From assembly GCA_050944915.1 (NCBI GenBank), contig JBMNRY010000033.1, positions 1 through 18,826 on the forward strand: 18,826 nt of DNA, in the 5' to 3' direction. Positions within the stretch are counted from its first letter, which is position 1, and each line of letters starts with the position of its first letter. Made by a program: the position numbers and the translations under genes. This document shows positions 1 to 6,377 of the stretch, piece after piece. The DNA is from JBMNRY01 sp050944915 (GTDB taxonomy: Bacteria > Bacillota > Limnochordia > JAAZLZ01). The notes under the pieces are model-generated. The model had not been told where the DNA came from, ran no database searches, and saw only the letters and a program-made list of their open reading frames with translations.

Positions 1-1013
1 CCATCACAGCCTCTGCAAGCAGTGAATATGGAAACGGCGACTGGTCAGCGAAGCAGATGTTGGGTCAGCCCGATTTTTTCCCCAGCTATGGGGACAATGG
101 GCGTGCTTGGGCACCCGCCTACAAGGATGCTGGCCTACAGTGGGTAGAACTGGGATTTGCGGAGGGCGTTTATGTCGATAGGGTGGAGATCTATGAAACC
201 TTTAATCCAGGGGCAATCTTAAAAGTGGAGCTAGTGGATATAACGGGAGACTGGCACCTCATCTGGGAAGGTAAAGGAGGGTCTGCAGGAGTCGGGGCAA
301 GGGTGTTTAGTGTCCAGAATGGCATCGTTACAGTCCCCTGCGATCGAGTACGGATCACTTTGGATACTGACTCCGTTAGTGGCTGGAATGAGATTGACGC
401 AGTGAGTATTACAGGGAGCCGCAACTCTCCTTGGCCCCAAGCCCTTGGGCAGTCCGAAAGGGTAATTCAGTGGGCAAGCGGAGCCAAGGCCAGCAGTCAA
501 TACCGACCGGACCGATGGACTCCAGAGCATATGATCGGAAAGCCAGACGTCTACCCAAAATATGGTGACTACGATCAAGCGTGGACCGCAAGCACAGCCA
601 ACGGCGGAAAGGAGTGGGTCGAGCTTTTCTACGACGAGGCCGTGTATGTGAAGCGAATCGAGGTCTATGAAACCTATAATCCAGGGGCTATTGTCAAGGT
701 TGAAATCATTGACCAAACCGGAAGGTCCCACGTTGTCTGGGAGGATAGGGCCCAAGCTGCCCCCGCGGAATCCCGCATCTTCGCCATCGACAATATCAAA
801 GTTGAGATGCCGGCACGACGTGTTCGACTGGAACTGCAGACTGACCAAGTGCCAGGTTTTAATGAAATTGATGCAGTTTGCCTAATTGGTGCACGTACCG
901 TGATGCAAGAAACGGGTGAGGTGGGTTCCCTCGATCCCGAAGGTGGTACGGAACAAGACTTAGCGGATTCACTGGAGCAGCTTATACGGTCAATCTCAAC
1001 TTTTAGTTTCTAA
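1..1013 (+). CDS. Tandem FBXL4-like discoidin-fold domain protein, 5'-truncated by the window edge
   Basis: The reading frame is open from the first in-frame codon at position 3, upstream of the first ATG at 57, and the protein visible is about 336 residues, so the real start lies outside the window. Two homologous units of about 140 residues are visible (3-422 and 462-896). Each contains W-[VT]-E-L, a hallmark Y-E-T-[FY]-N-P-G-A-I motif, a later W-E, and a closing N-E-I-D-A-V-x-x-x-G. This pattern resembles the discoidin-like N-terminal domain of FBXL4, a beta-sandwich that often binds ligands in this fold class. The 38-residue tail is acidic, with no transmembrane segment and no LPxTG anchor. 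Any signal peptide would lie off the window. Ligand and role are unknown; an extracellular or cell-surface binding protein is possible but not shown. The FBXL4 resemblance is from memory of the family pattern. Confidence 0.75.
   Translation, partial: ITASASSEYGNGDWSAKQMLGQPDFFPSYGDNGRAWAPAYKDAGLQWVELGFAEGVYVDRVEIYETFNPGAILKVELVDITGDWHLIWEGKGGSAGVGARVFSVQNGIVTVPCDRVRITLDTDSVSGWNEIDAVSITGSRNSPWPQALGQSERVIQWASGAKASSQYRPDRWTPEHMIGKPDVYPKYGDYDQAWTASTANGGKEWVELFYDEAVYVKRIEVYETYNPGAIVKVEIIDQTGRSHVVWEDRAQAAPAESRIFAIDNIKVEMPARRVRLELQTDQVPGFNEIDAVCLIGARTVMQETGEVGSLDPEGGTEQDLADSLEQLIRSISTFSF
3..422 (+). repeat. Protein-level tandem repeat, unit 1 (FBXL4-like domain)
   Basis: First of two homologous domain-length units. 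Key residues are Y-E-T-F-N-P-G-A-I (near 190-216), W-E in the middle, and N-E-I-D-A-V near the end. Nucleotide identity with unit 2 is strong around the YET motif (near 190-215 versus 665-690) and weaker elsewhere, so the duplication is old. The N-terminal edge may extend beyond the window. Confidence 0.75.
462..896 (+). repeat. Protein-level tandem repeat, unit 2 (FBXL4-like domain)
   Basis: Second unit, complete. It aligns with unit 1 from the A-S-x-x-Y region through G-x-P-D-x-x-P-x-Y-G-D, Y-E-T-Y-N-P-G-A-I and N-E-I-D-A-V. A linker of about 13 residues separates the two units. Confidence 0.75.
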
Positions 1014-1036
1014 AGATAGAACTTAGGCCCGTTCAA

Positions 1037-1078
1037 CATGCACGCCCTTTTTTCGTCTTATGACAAAGGGGCGTGTAT
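1037..1078. repeat. Inverted repeat downstream of the FBXL4-like gene
   Basis: Arms of 14-15 bases (1037-1050 and 1064-1078) pair as CATGCACGCCCTTT with AAAGGGGCGTGTATG, with one G.T pair and one bulged G. The loop is about 13 bases. It could serve the upstream gene as a terminator, but no T-run follows the stem on either strand, so an intrinsic terminator is doubtful. It could also be debris from the adjacent mobile element. Confidence 0.5.
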
Positions 1079-1135
1079 GATATGATTAAAATTGGGAGCT
1101 AAGTAAGTCGTGGGGAGTGTTCTGGGTAAACCGGA

Positions 1136-1375
1136 CTGTGAACCGCGATCCGAGTGAAATATTGCCCCTTCTTCCATCCGTTCCTGATCCAGAACCTCAG
1201 CCTTAATTACTTAGGCTTTCGTTATTCGCTCCTCAAGTGTCCATCCGACAACTTTCCTGGAGAATAGGTCAACCCCTGCCGCCAAATACAACCAACCATC
1301 TTCGGTGGGGATATAGGAAATATCGCCACCTAATGTGTGGTGAGGGACATCTACCGTGAAAGTTTGCTGTCGGAG
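1136..1375 (-). pseudogene. IS3-family transposase OrfB remnant (integrase core), broken
   Basis: On the - strand the translation contains G-D-I-S-Y-I-P-T-E-D-G-W-L-Y-L-A followed by D-L-F-S-R-K-V-V-G-W, the first catalytic-Asp block of the DDE integrase core of IS3-family OrfB. An in-frame TAA at 1211-1213 interrupts it. The same frame then continues to F-H-S-D-R-G-S-Q (1136-1159), the block with the second catalytic Asp, so this is one decayed gene. The N-terminal half, the final catalytic Glu region and any OrfA are absent or unrecognisable. It lies between the tRNA-Leu terminator and the FBXL4-like gene. It cannot encode an active transposase. Confidence 0.8.
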
Positions 1376-1433
1376 GCTGCCACAGGTAGATAGCCGTTTC
1401 TTGGAGTTCCTACCTTCTTCGCAGAGTCCTAGG

Positions 1434-1465
1434 AAAACAAAAGACCCCAACCTCGTTGGTTGGGG
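1434..1465 (-). terminator. Intrinsic terminator of tRNA-Leu
   Basis: On the - strand a perfect 8-bp stem (CCCCAACC with GGTTGGGG, arms 1458-1465 and 1445-1452, 5-base loop) is followed by TCTTTTGTTTT at 1434-1444. It begins 12 bases past the tRNA CCA end. Confidence 0.9.
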
Positions 1466-1477
1466 TTAATTTTCTGA

Positions 1478-1565
1478 TGGTGCCGAAGGAGGGAATCGAA
1501 CCCTCATGGGGGGTCACCCCACACGATTTTGAGTCGTGCGTGTCTGCCAGTTCCACCACTTCGGC
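1478..1565 (-). tRNA. tRNA-Leu (anticodon CAA)
   Basis: The 88-base gene, including an encoded CCA, folds as a class II tRNA. The acceptor stem is GCCGAAG with CTTCGGC and the anticodon stem CACGA with TCGTG around loop CTCAAAA, giving anticodon CAA (reads UUG codons). A long variable arm of GGGG-TGA-CCCC type is present, and the T arm is GAGGG-TTCGATT-CCCTC. The CCA is at 1480-1478. It has its own promoter and terminator and is transcribed divergently from the perR-like gene. The 3' end faces the IS remnant. Confidence 0.97.
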
Positions 1566-1575
1566 GTGCAAAAAT

Positions 1576-1604
1576 ATAATAGCATAAAGAGGAGTTGTTG
1601 ACAA
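1576..1604 (-). promoter_or_regulatory. Sigma-A-type promoter for tRNA-Leu
   Basis: On the - strand TTGTCA (1604-1599) and TATTAT (1581-1576) are separated by exactly 17 bases. Transcription would start near 1569, a few bases before the mature 5' end at 1565. Confidence 0.8.
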
Positions 1605-1651
1605 GGGGGAAAGAATAACTTCTTGAATAGAGTATTAGGCCCTCCCGGGGG

Positions 1652-1681
1652 TTGAATAAAGGGTAGGACATATGGTAGAAT
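1652..1681 (+). promoter_or_regulatory. Promoter for the perR-like gene
   Basis: TTGAAT (1652-1657) and TAGAAT (1676-1681) are 18 bases apart, predicting a start near 1688. The downstream palindromes overlap the -10 box and the start site, which fits repression. Confidence 0.6.
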
Positions 1682-1703
1682 TCTTATAAGAATAATTATC
1701 ATT
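1680..1703 (+). promoter_or_regulatory. Candidate Fur/PerR operator
   Basis: A perfect 14-bp palindrome ATTCTTATAAGAAT lies at 1680-1693, and the self-complementary octamer ATAATTAT at 1692-1699. The 19-mer at 1685-1703 matches the classic Fur-box consensus at 13 of 19 positions by my count. The location over the promoter start of a Fur-family gene suggests autoregulation, which is common for PerR and Fur. The precise box type (Per or Fur) cannot be settled by eye. Confidence 0.6.
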
Positions 1704-1715
1704 AGTTGATGGGAT

Positions 1716-2117
1716 GTGAAGTTGGTGGCTTCTATGGGTTTTGTACGGCGAACTAAACAACGAGAGATGATCCTCAAGGTATTGCGGAGCACCGATACTC
1801 ATCCGACCGCCGACTGGATATATCAACAAGTTCGGGAGAGCCTGCCAAATATTAGTTTGGGCACAGTCTACAGGAATCTTAGGACATTGGTGGAGAACGG
1901 TGAAATATTGGAGCTGTCTTATGGGTCCACTTTCAGTAGATTCGATGGCAATCCGGAAAACCACTACCACTTCACCTGCGAAAAATGCGGCAATGTATAT
2001 GATCTCGACCTACCAGTGCGGAAGGAGTTGGATGAGGCGGTGGAAAAGCTGGGAATGAAAGTTCAGAGCCATCGCTTAGAATTCTATGGAATTTGTCACA
2101 ACTGCCAAGGGCATTAA
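1716..2117 (+). CDS. perR: Fur-family transcriptional repressor, PerR-type
   Basis: A 133-residue metal-dependent DNA-binding repressor. The winged helix has its recognition segment near residues 44-58 (P-N-I-S-L-G-T-V-Y-R-N-L). Residues matching the regulatory metal site of Bacillus PerR are all present at the same spacing: H29, D77, H83, H85 and D96. D96 is notable because Asp at this position favours peroxide-sensing PerR, whereas Glu is usual in Fur. Structural zinc cysteines are C88/C91 and C127/C130. The likely role is sensing peroxide through iron-catalysed oxidation of the His ligands and derepressing defence or metal genes. GTG at 1716 is the first start after an in-frame TGA at 1707; ATG at 1734, preceded by GGTGG, is the alternative but would clip the N-terminal helix. 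Overlaps sfsA by 32 bases. Confidence 0.88.
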   Translation: MKLVASMGFVRRTKQREMILKVLRSTDTHPTADWIYQQVRESLPNISLGTVYRNLRTLVENGEILELSYGSTFSRFDGNPENHYHFTCEKCGNVYDLDLPVRKELDEAVEKLGMKVQSHRLEFYGICHNCQGH

Positions 2118-2799
2118 ATTTAACGGTCTAGTGCGGGGAACATGGGAAAAGAGGAATAACCGTTTTAGCTGTTCCGTTACCGTTGGGGGGATGAGCCAGT
2201 TGGCCCATCTCCCTTCTTCTGGACGGATGGAAGAATTATTAATCCCCGGTGTTGATTGTTGGCTGGTACCCCGAAGTGGCAATCGGAAGACGGCCTTCGA
2301 TTTGTTGTTGGTTAGACATGGGGATGGGTGGGTCAGTGTCGATGCCCGGTTACCCAATCGATTGGTGGAAATATGGTTAGAGCAGGGGATAATCTCCCTT
2401 CCTGGGGCGTATAGCGACTTTCGCAGGGAATATTCCCACGGTGATAGTCGCTATGATTTCTTTTTGACCGGGGAGGGAGATTGTCTTATGGAGGTAAAAT
2501 CGGTTACACTGGTAGAGGATGGTGTGGCAAAATTTCCCGATGCTCCCACAGCCCGGGGGACAAAACATGTGCAAGGTCTGATTGAGGCCAAGAAGCAAGG
2601 CTGGGCGGGAGCCATTATTTTTGTCATTCAGCGGGAGGATGGAAGGTTGTTTCAGCCCAACTACCGCCAAGACCCCCAATTTGCCCAGGCCCTTGTGGAG
2701 GCCCACCGGGCGGGGATTACGATTCTAGCCTACAGTTGTGAAACTCAACCGGAAGGGATAGAGTATAAGAGGGAAGTCCCCGTTGATTTAGGGACCTAA
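2086..2799 (+). CDS. sfsA: SfsA-family protein (sugar fermentation stimulation homolog)
   Basis: The 237-residue protein carries the SfsA signature: D-F-F-L, then C-L-M-E-V-K-S-V-T-L, F-P-D-A-P-T-A-R-G-x-K-H, and a C-terminal I-L-A-Y-S. The D...E-V-K arrangement fits the PD-(D/E)XK nuclease-like fold described for the family, and E. coli SfsA binds DNA nonspecifically. The cellular role is not well established. The ATG at 2086 lies inside the perR-like gene and has no clear Shine-Dalgarno site. Alignment with E. coli SfsA would put the N-terminus nearer 2113-2131 (ATT at 2113 or GTG at 2131), so the first 9-15 residues are uncertain. The overlap suggests translational coupling to perR. Confidence 0.92.
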   Translation: MEFVTTAKGIKFNGLVRGTWEKRNNRFSCSVTVGGMSQLAHLPSSGRMEELLIPGVDCWLVPRSGNRKTAFDLLLVRHGDGWVSVDARLPNRLVEIWLEQGIISLPGAYSDFRREYSHGDSRYDFFLTGEGDCLMEVKSVTLVEDGVAKFPDAPTARGTKHVQGLIEAKKQGWAGAIIFVIQREDGRLFQPNYRQDPQFAQALVEAHRAGITILAYSCETQPEGIEYKREVPVDLGT

Positions 2800-2834
2800 T
2801 TGCCTCTGACGTCCCCTCAGTATTCTTTTGTCCG

Positions 2835-2863
2835 TTGAGGGCCAACCCAATATGTTGTATAGT
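2835..2863 (+). promoter_or_regulatory. Candidate promoter of nrdJ
   Basis: TTGAGG (2835-2840) and TATAGT (2858-2863) are 17 bases apart, giving a predicted start near 2870. The first NrdR box covers the spacer and the edge of the -10, and the second box lies just downstream of the start, the usual layout for NrdR repression. Confidence 0.6.
2845..2860 (+). promoter_or_regulatory. NrdR box 1
   Basis: The 16-mer has core CAATATGTTG, matching 9 of 10 positions of the NrdR core CwAtATaTwG. It forms part of a perfect 11-bp inverted repeat (2848-2858 with 2878-2888). Confidence 0.75.
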
Positions 2864-2875
2864 AAAACTTGGAAA

Positions 2876-2891
2876 CAACAACATATTGTGC
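2876..2891 (+). promoter_or_regulatory. NrdR box 2
   Basis: Core CAACATATTG matches 9 of 10 positions of the NrdR core. It starts 31 bases after box 1 with a 15-base gap between the 16-mers, the three-helical-turn spacing typical of paired NrdR sites in front of ribonucleotide reductase genes. Confidence 0.75.
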
Positions 2892-2910
2892 CTATAGGGG
2901 AGGAGATCCT

Positions 2911-5325
2911 TTGAGGGACAAGCTGTCGGCTAACGCTCTGACCGTTCTCGAAAGAAGGTATTTGCGTCGTAATGAAGCCGGTGACATCATTGAAACACCG
3001 GAGGACATGTTTCGCCGGGTAGCCAGGAATATCAGTCTCATCGATTTGTTATATGACCCGGAGGTATATGATCCAGCGGGAGGTCATGAGGTCGATGGGG
3101 ATTTAGAGGGTGAGCTACCCGGCTATAGTTTATGGGATCTTGAGACACTAAAAAGGGCCTATGTGCGCCAGCATAAAGAAGGTCGGATGAAAGTCTCCTT
3201 CGGGGAGTTGTGTGCCCTTGGCCAAGGGAAATTGGAGGATTTGCGGGCCAAAGAGGAGGAGCTTTTTGAAATTCTTTGGGAGCAGGATTTTTGTTTTAAT
3301 TCACCGACCCTGATGAACGCTGGGTTGGAGCTCCAGCAATTATCGGCTTGCTTTGTCTTACCCATCAATGACTCCATGGAGAGCATTTTCGATTCAGTAA
3401 AACATGCGGCTTTGATCCATAAGTCCGGTGGAGGCACCGGTTTTTCTTTCTCCCGTCTGCGGCCGAAAAATGACCGGGTACGCAGCACCGGTGGTGTAGC
3501 CAGCGGACCGATCTCTTTCTTAAAGGTCTTCGATGCCAGCACCCAGCAGATTAAGCAAGGTGGCCGGCGGCGGGGGGCTAATCTAGGCTTGCTCGACTGC
3601 AATCATCCCGATATTCTTGAATTTATTACTTGTAAAGCCGATGATGATAGTATCGTGAATTTTAACCTCAGCGTTGGCTTAACCGAAGAATTTATGCAAG
3701 CCTTAGAAGCCGATGGGGAATACGACTTGCTTAATCCCCGGGACGGCAAGGTGGTCGGTCGTTTGCGGGCCCAGGAAGTCTTTGACAAAATCGTGGAAAT
3801 GGCCTGGAGAAATGGCGAGCCGGGAGTCATCTTCATCGACAAGATTAATGAAAAATCCACCTGTCCCCAACTAGGCCGCATCGAGACCACAAACCCCTGT
3901 GGGGAACAGCCCTTACTACCCTATGAATCTTGTAATTTAGGGTCGATTAATCTCCTTCATATGGTACAGGACGGAGCCATTAATTGGGAAAAGCTCCGGG
4001 ATGTGGTCCATAAGGCTGTCCATTACCTCGATAATGTCATCGATGCCAACTGCTATCCTCTGCCGGAAATTGAAGCGATGACCCTCACCACCCGTAAGAT
4101 CGGCTTAGGTGTCATGGGTTGGGCGGAAATGTTAATCAGCCTGGGCGTCCCTTATGATTCCGAGGAAGCCATCGGGTTGGCCCGGGAAGTGATGGGCTTT
4201 ATCCAAAGGGAATCGAAGAAGGCCTCCCAAGAGCTGGCCGAGCTCAGGGGGAATTTCCCTGCCTATCCCGGTTCTGTTTTCGACCAACAGGGGATTAAAC
4301 AGCGAAATGCTACGACTACGACCATCGCCCCCACGGGGACCATCAGCATTATCACCAACACTAGCGGCGGCATCGAACCGTTATTTAGCATCGCCTTCAC
4401 CCGCAAGAACGTCCTCGATGGGGAAGAGATGGTAGAGGTGAATCCCCTCTTCCAACGGGAGTTGGAAGTTCGGGGTTTGAATAGTCCTCAGCTAATGGAA
4501 AAAGTAGCCCAACAGGGTAATCTAGAGGGGATCGAGGAAATCCCTGAAGATATGAGGCGGGTCTTTGTGACCGCTTTGGAGATCGAGCCTGAGTGGCATG
4601 TGCGGATGCAGGCGGCCTTCCAGGAATTCACCGATAATGCGGTGAGCAAGACGGTTAATCTACCCGGGGATGCCACCCAGGAAGATGTGGCTTATATCCT
4701 GCGGATGGCCTATTCTTTAGGCTGTAAAGGGATTACTGTCTACCGGGATGGTAGCCGGTCCACCCAAGTATTAAACGTGGGCCAGGGTAAAGAAGAACCG
4801 AAAGTGCCTAATGGAAATTGGGGTAAAATCAAACCGATTTCCCGACCGGAAAAACTCCAGGGTATCAGCGTTCGTAAGGAAACGCCTATGGGCACCTTGT
4901 TCTTGACCCTGAACACCTTAGATGAGCAGCCCTTCGAGGTCTTCCTCCAGATCGGACGGGCCGGAAGCGACCTCAGTGCCTTTACGGAAGCCATCGGGCG
5001 CTTGATTTCTCTGGCCTTCCGCTGTGGTATCGATCCTGTGGAGGTAGCCAGTCAGTTAAGCGGGATCGGCGGTAGCCGTTCTGTAGGCTTTGGCCCCAGT
5101 CGGGTCCGTTCGGTACCCGATGCCATCGGAAAATACCTTTTCGAGTACCTGGCCGAGGAACAAGGAAGAGGGTCTGACCAAAGTGAAGAGATCTCGGTGA
5201 CCCTCGATTTGACCAACGGTCAGCCTCAGTTCAGTTTCAATCTCTGTCCCAGTTGTGGAATGCAGGCTTTGCTCCATGTGGAAGGTTGTGCCAAATGCAT
5301 CGGTTGTGGCTATAGCGAGTGTTAA
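2911..5325 (+). CDS. nrdJ: Adenosylcobalamin-dependent (class II) ribonucleoside-diphosphate reductase
   Basis: The 804-residue enzyme reduces ribonucleotides to deoxyribonucleotides using a B12-generated radical and needs no oxygen. The finger loop N328-P-C330-G-E332 holds the thiyl-radical Cys and catalytic Asn/Glu. C147 and C341 are the likely redox pair. Other family blocks are N-S-P-T-L-M-N-A-G near 130, the R-R-R-G-A-N loop, and A-P-T-G-T-I-S. A TSCPD-type domain lies near residues 650-747, followed by a Cys-rich tail (C779, C782, C793, C796, C799, C804) that could re-reduce the active site or bind zinc. The start is TTG at 2911: GGGGAGGAG (2897-2905) sits correctly before it and the product then begins like other family members. 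An in-frame TTG at 2869 lies within the NrdR-box region at the predicted transcript start. Repression by NrdR is likely. Confidence 0.97.
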   Translation: MRDKLSANALTVLERRYLRRNEAGDIIETPEDMFRRVARNISLIDLLYDPEVYDPAGGHEVDGDLEGELPGYSLWDLETLKRAYVRQHKEGRMKVSFGELCALGQGKLEDLRAKEEELFEILWEQDFCFNSPTLMNAGLELQQLSACFVLPINDSMESIFDSVKHAALIHKSGGGTGFSFSRLRPKNDRVRSTGGVASGPISFLKVFDASTQQIKQGGRRRGANLGLLDCNHPDILEFITCKADDDSIVNFNLSVGLTEEFMQALEADGEYDLLNPRDGKVVGRLRAQEVFDKIVEMAWRNGEPGVIFIDKINEKSTCPQLGRIETTNPCGEQPLLPYESCNLGSINLLHMVQDGAINWEKLRDVVHKAVHYLDNVIDANCYPLPEIEAMTLTTRKIGLGVMGWAEMLISLGVPYDSEEAIGLAREVMGFIQRESKKASQELAELRGNFPAYPGSVFDQQGIKQRNATTTTIAPTGTISIITNTSGGIEPLFSIAFTRKNVLDGEEMVEVNPLFQRELEVRGLNSPQLMEKVAQQGNLEGIEEIPEDMRRVFVTALEIEPEWHVRMQAAFQEFTDNAVSKTVNLPGDATQEDVAYILRMAYSLGCKGITVYRDGSRSTQVLNVGQGKEEPKVPNGNWGKIKPISRPEKLQGISVRKETPMGTLFLTLNTLDEQPFEVFLQIGRAGSDLSAFTEAIGRLISLAFRCGIDPVEVASQLSGIGGSRSVGFGPSRVRSVPDAIGKYLFEYLAEEQGRGSDQSEEISVTLDLTNGQPQFSFNLCPSCGMQALLHVEGCAKCIGCGYSEC

Positions 5326-5339
5326 AGGAGGTAATTCCC

Positions 5340-5891
5340 ATGTTATGGCCCCAGGCAGGTCCGGAGAATACCGAAGCCACTTTGAAACGGGCTCTAGAGG
5401 CAGCGCTGCAGCGGGGAATCGGGCATCTGGTGGTTGCTTCCAACACCGGTGAGACCGCCCAAGCCCTGCGGGATTTGGCACCGGAGAAGGTGAAGGTCGT
5501 TTGTGTCAGCCACCATGTGGGTTTTAAGGAGCCAGGACACGATGAAATGGCGGCCGAAGCCCGCCAGAGGCTGCAAGGGCAAGGGGTGCCCGTGTTGACG
5601 ACGACCCATGTCTTAGCGGGGGTCGATCGGGCTTTACGTTTTGGCTTCCAGGGTATCTATCCCGCGGAAATCATGGCGGGTACCTTGCGGATGTTGGGTC
5701 AAGGGGTTAAGGTCGGGGTGGAAATAAGCGTCATGGCCCTTGATGCCGGCTTGATCCCCTATGGGGAGGAGGTCATCGCCATCGGTGGTACCTCCCGGGG
5801 GGCCGATGCGGCCATTGTGGTGCGGCCTGCCCATGCCAATGCTATTTTGGACACCAGGATCGTGGAGATCATCTGTCGACCTCGTCTTTAA
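5340..5891 (+). CDS. Stand-alone pyruvate kinase C-terminal-like alpha/beta protein
   Basis: The 183-residue protein resembles the C-terminal alpha/beta domain of pyruvate kinase found without the catalytic barrel. Motifs include H-L-V-V-A-S-N-T-G-E-T-A near residues 30-41, V-V-C-V-S-H-H-V-G-F, and I-A-I-G-G-T-S-R-G-A-D-A-A-I-V near 146-160. No pyruvate kinase active-site residues are present, so it is not a pyruvate kinase; in the full enzyme this domain holds oligomer and effector contacts. The function of stand-alone versions is not known to me. ATG 5340 follows AAAGGAGG and starts 14 bases after the nrdJ stop, so it is probably co-transcribed with nrdJ and could fall under NrdR control. 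An in-frame upstream start at 5319 inside nrdJ lacks this ribosome binding site. Confidence 0.8.
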   Translation: MLWPQAGPENTEATLKRALEAALQRGIGHLVVASNTGETAQALRDLAPEKVKVVCVSHHVGFKEPGHDEMAAEARQRLQGQGVPVLTTTHVLAGVDRALRFGFQGIYPAEIMAGTLRMLGQGVKVGVEISVMALDAGLIPYGEEVIAIGGTSRGADAAIVVRPAHANAILDTRIVEIICRPRL

Positions 5892-5980
5892 GGCTTCCGA
5901 TGGTGGGGGTGAAGTTGTTCATCCCTGCCATCGATCTTTAGGGGTTTCCGTGCCGGTTTCGGAAGGTAGGGGGTAAGAAG

Positions 5981-6373
5981 ATGGATCGGGAAGAATTAAT
6001 CCAGAGGGCCATCGCTGCTTTGGATCACGCCTATGCTCCCTATTCCCAGTTTAAAGTAGGGGCGGCGGTGTTGGGGGGCAGTGGTAAGATTTATGTCGGC
6101 TGTAATGTGGAGAATGCTTCCTACGGGGCTACCCTTTGTGCCGAGCGGGTGGCCATCGGCAGTGCCATCGCGGCGGGGGAGCGGGAAATTAAAGGGATCG
6201 CCGTCGTTGGGGATACGCCGGAGGTTATCTCACCCTGTGGGATCTGCCGCCAGGTTTTGCTAGAATTCGCTCCAACGACGGTGTTGATGGGTAATACCCA
6301 GGGGAAATGGGAAGAAAAACAAATAGAAGACTTGCTGCCCCATGGTTTTTCGGGGAGTAGTCTGGGGAGGTGA
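5981..6373 (+). CDS. cdd: Cytidine deaminase
   Basis: The 130-residue enzyme deaminates cytidine and deoxycytidine to uridine and deoxyuridine in pyrimidine salvage. Zinc ligands C53, C86 and C89 and the proton-shuttling E55 are visible in L-C-A-E-R and P-C-G-I-C-R-Q. Substrate residues N42 and E44 are in C-N-V-E-N-A-S-Y-G. The length is that of the small homotetrameric class. The upstream purine-rich stretch is a modest ribosome binding site. In Bacillota cdd commonly precedes era, as here, though a GNAT gene is inserted. The stop overlaps the Shine-Dalgarno region of that gene. Confidence 0.97.
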   Translation: MDREELIQRAIAALDHAYAPYSQFKVGAAVLGGSGKIYVGCNVENASYGATLCAERVAIGSAIAAGEREIKGIAVVGDTPEVISPCGICRQVLLEFAPTTVLMGNTQGKWEEKQIEDLLPHGFSGSSLGR

Positions 6374-6377
6374 TCCT

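Noticed and set aside
231..848. Long open frame of 205 codons on the - strand
   Set aside because: It is fully antisense to the FBXL4-like gene, shows no family motif, and the + frame has clear internal homology.
1410..1604. Open frame on the - strand with A-E-V-V-E-L-A-D-T-H-D-S-K
   Set aside because: This peptide is the direct translation of tRNA-Leu, a well-known spurious call; the tRNA has a full cloverleaf, promoter and terminator here.
1514..1792. Open frame on the - strand ending in K-W-W-N-W-Q-T-R-T-T
   Set aside because: Another reading frame through the same tRNA-Leu gene and the divergent promoter region.
2815..2841. Inverted repeat CCCTCA with TGAGGG as a terminator for sfsA
   Set aside because: The stem is only 6 bp with a long loop, no T-run follows, and it overlaps the -35 box of nrdJ.
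5900..5941. Tiny ATG frame of 13 codons between the pyruvate-kinase-like gene and cdd
   Set aside because: Too short, with no ribosome binding site; I see no other structure in this 89-base gap.
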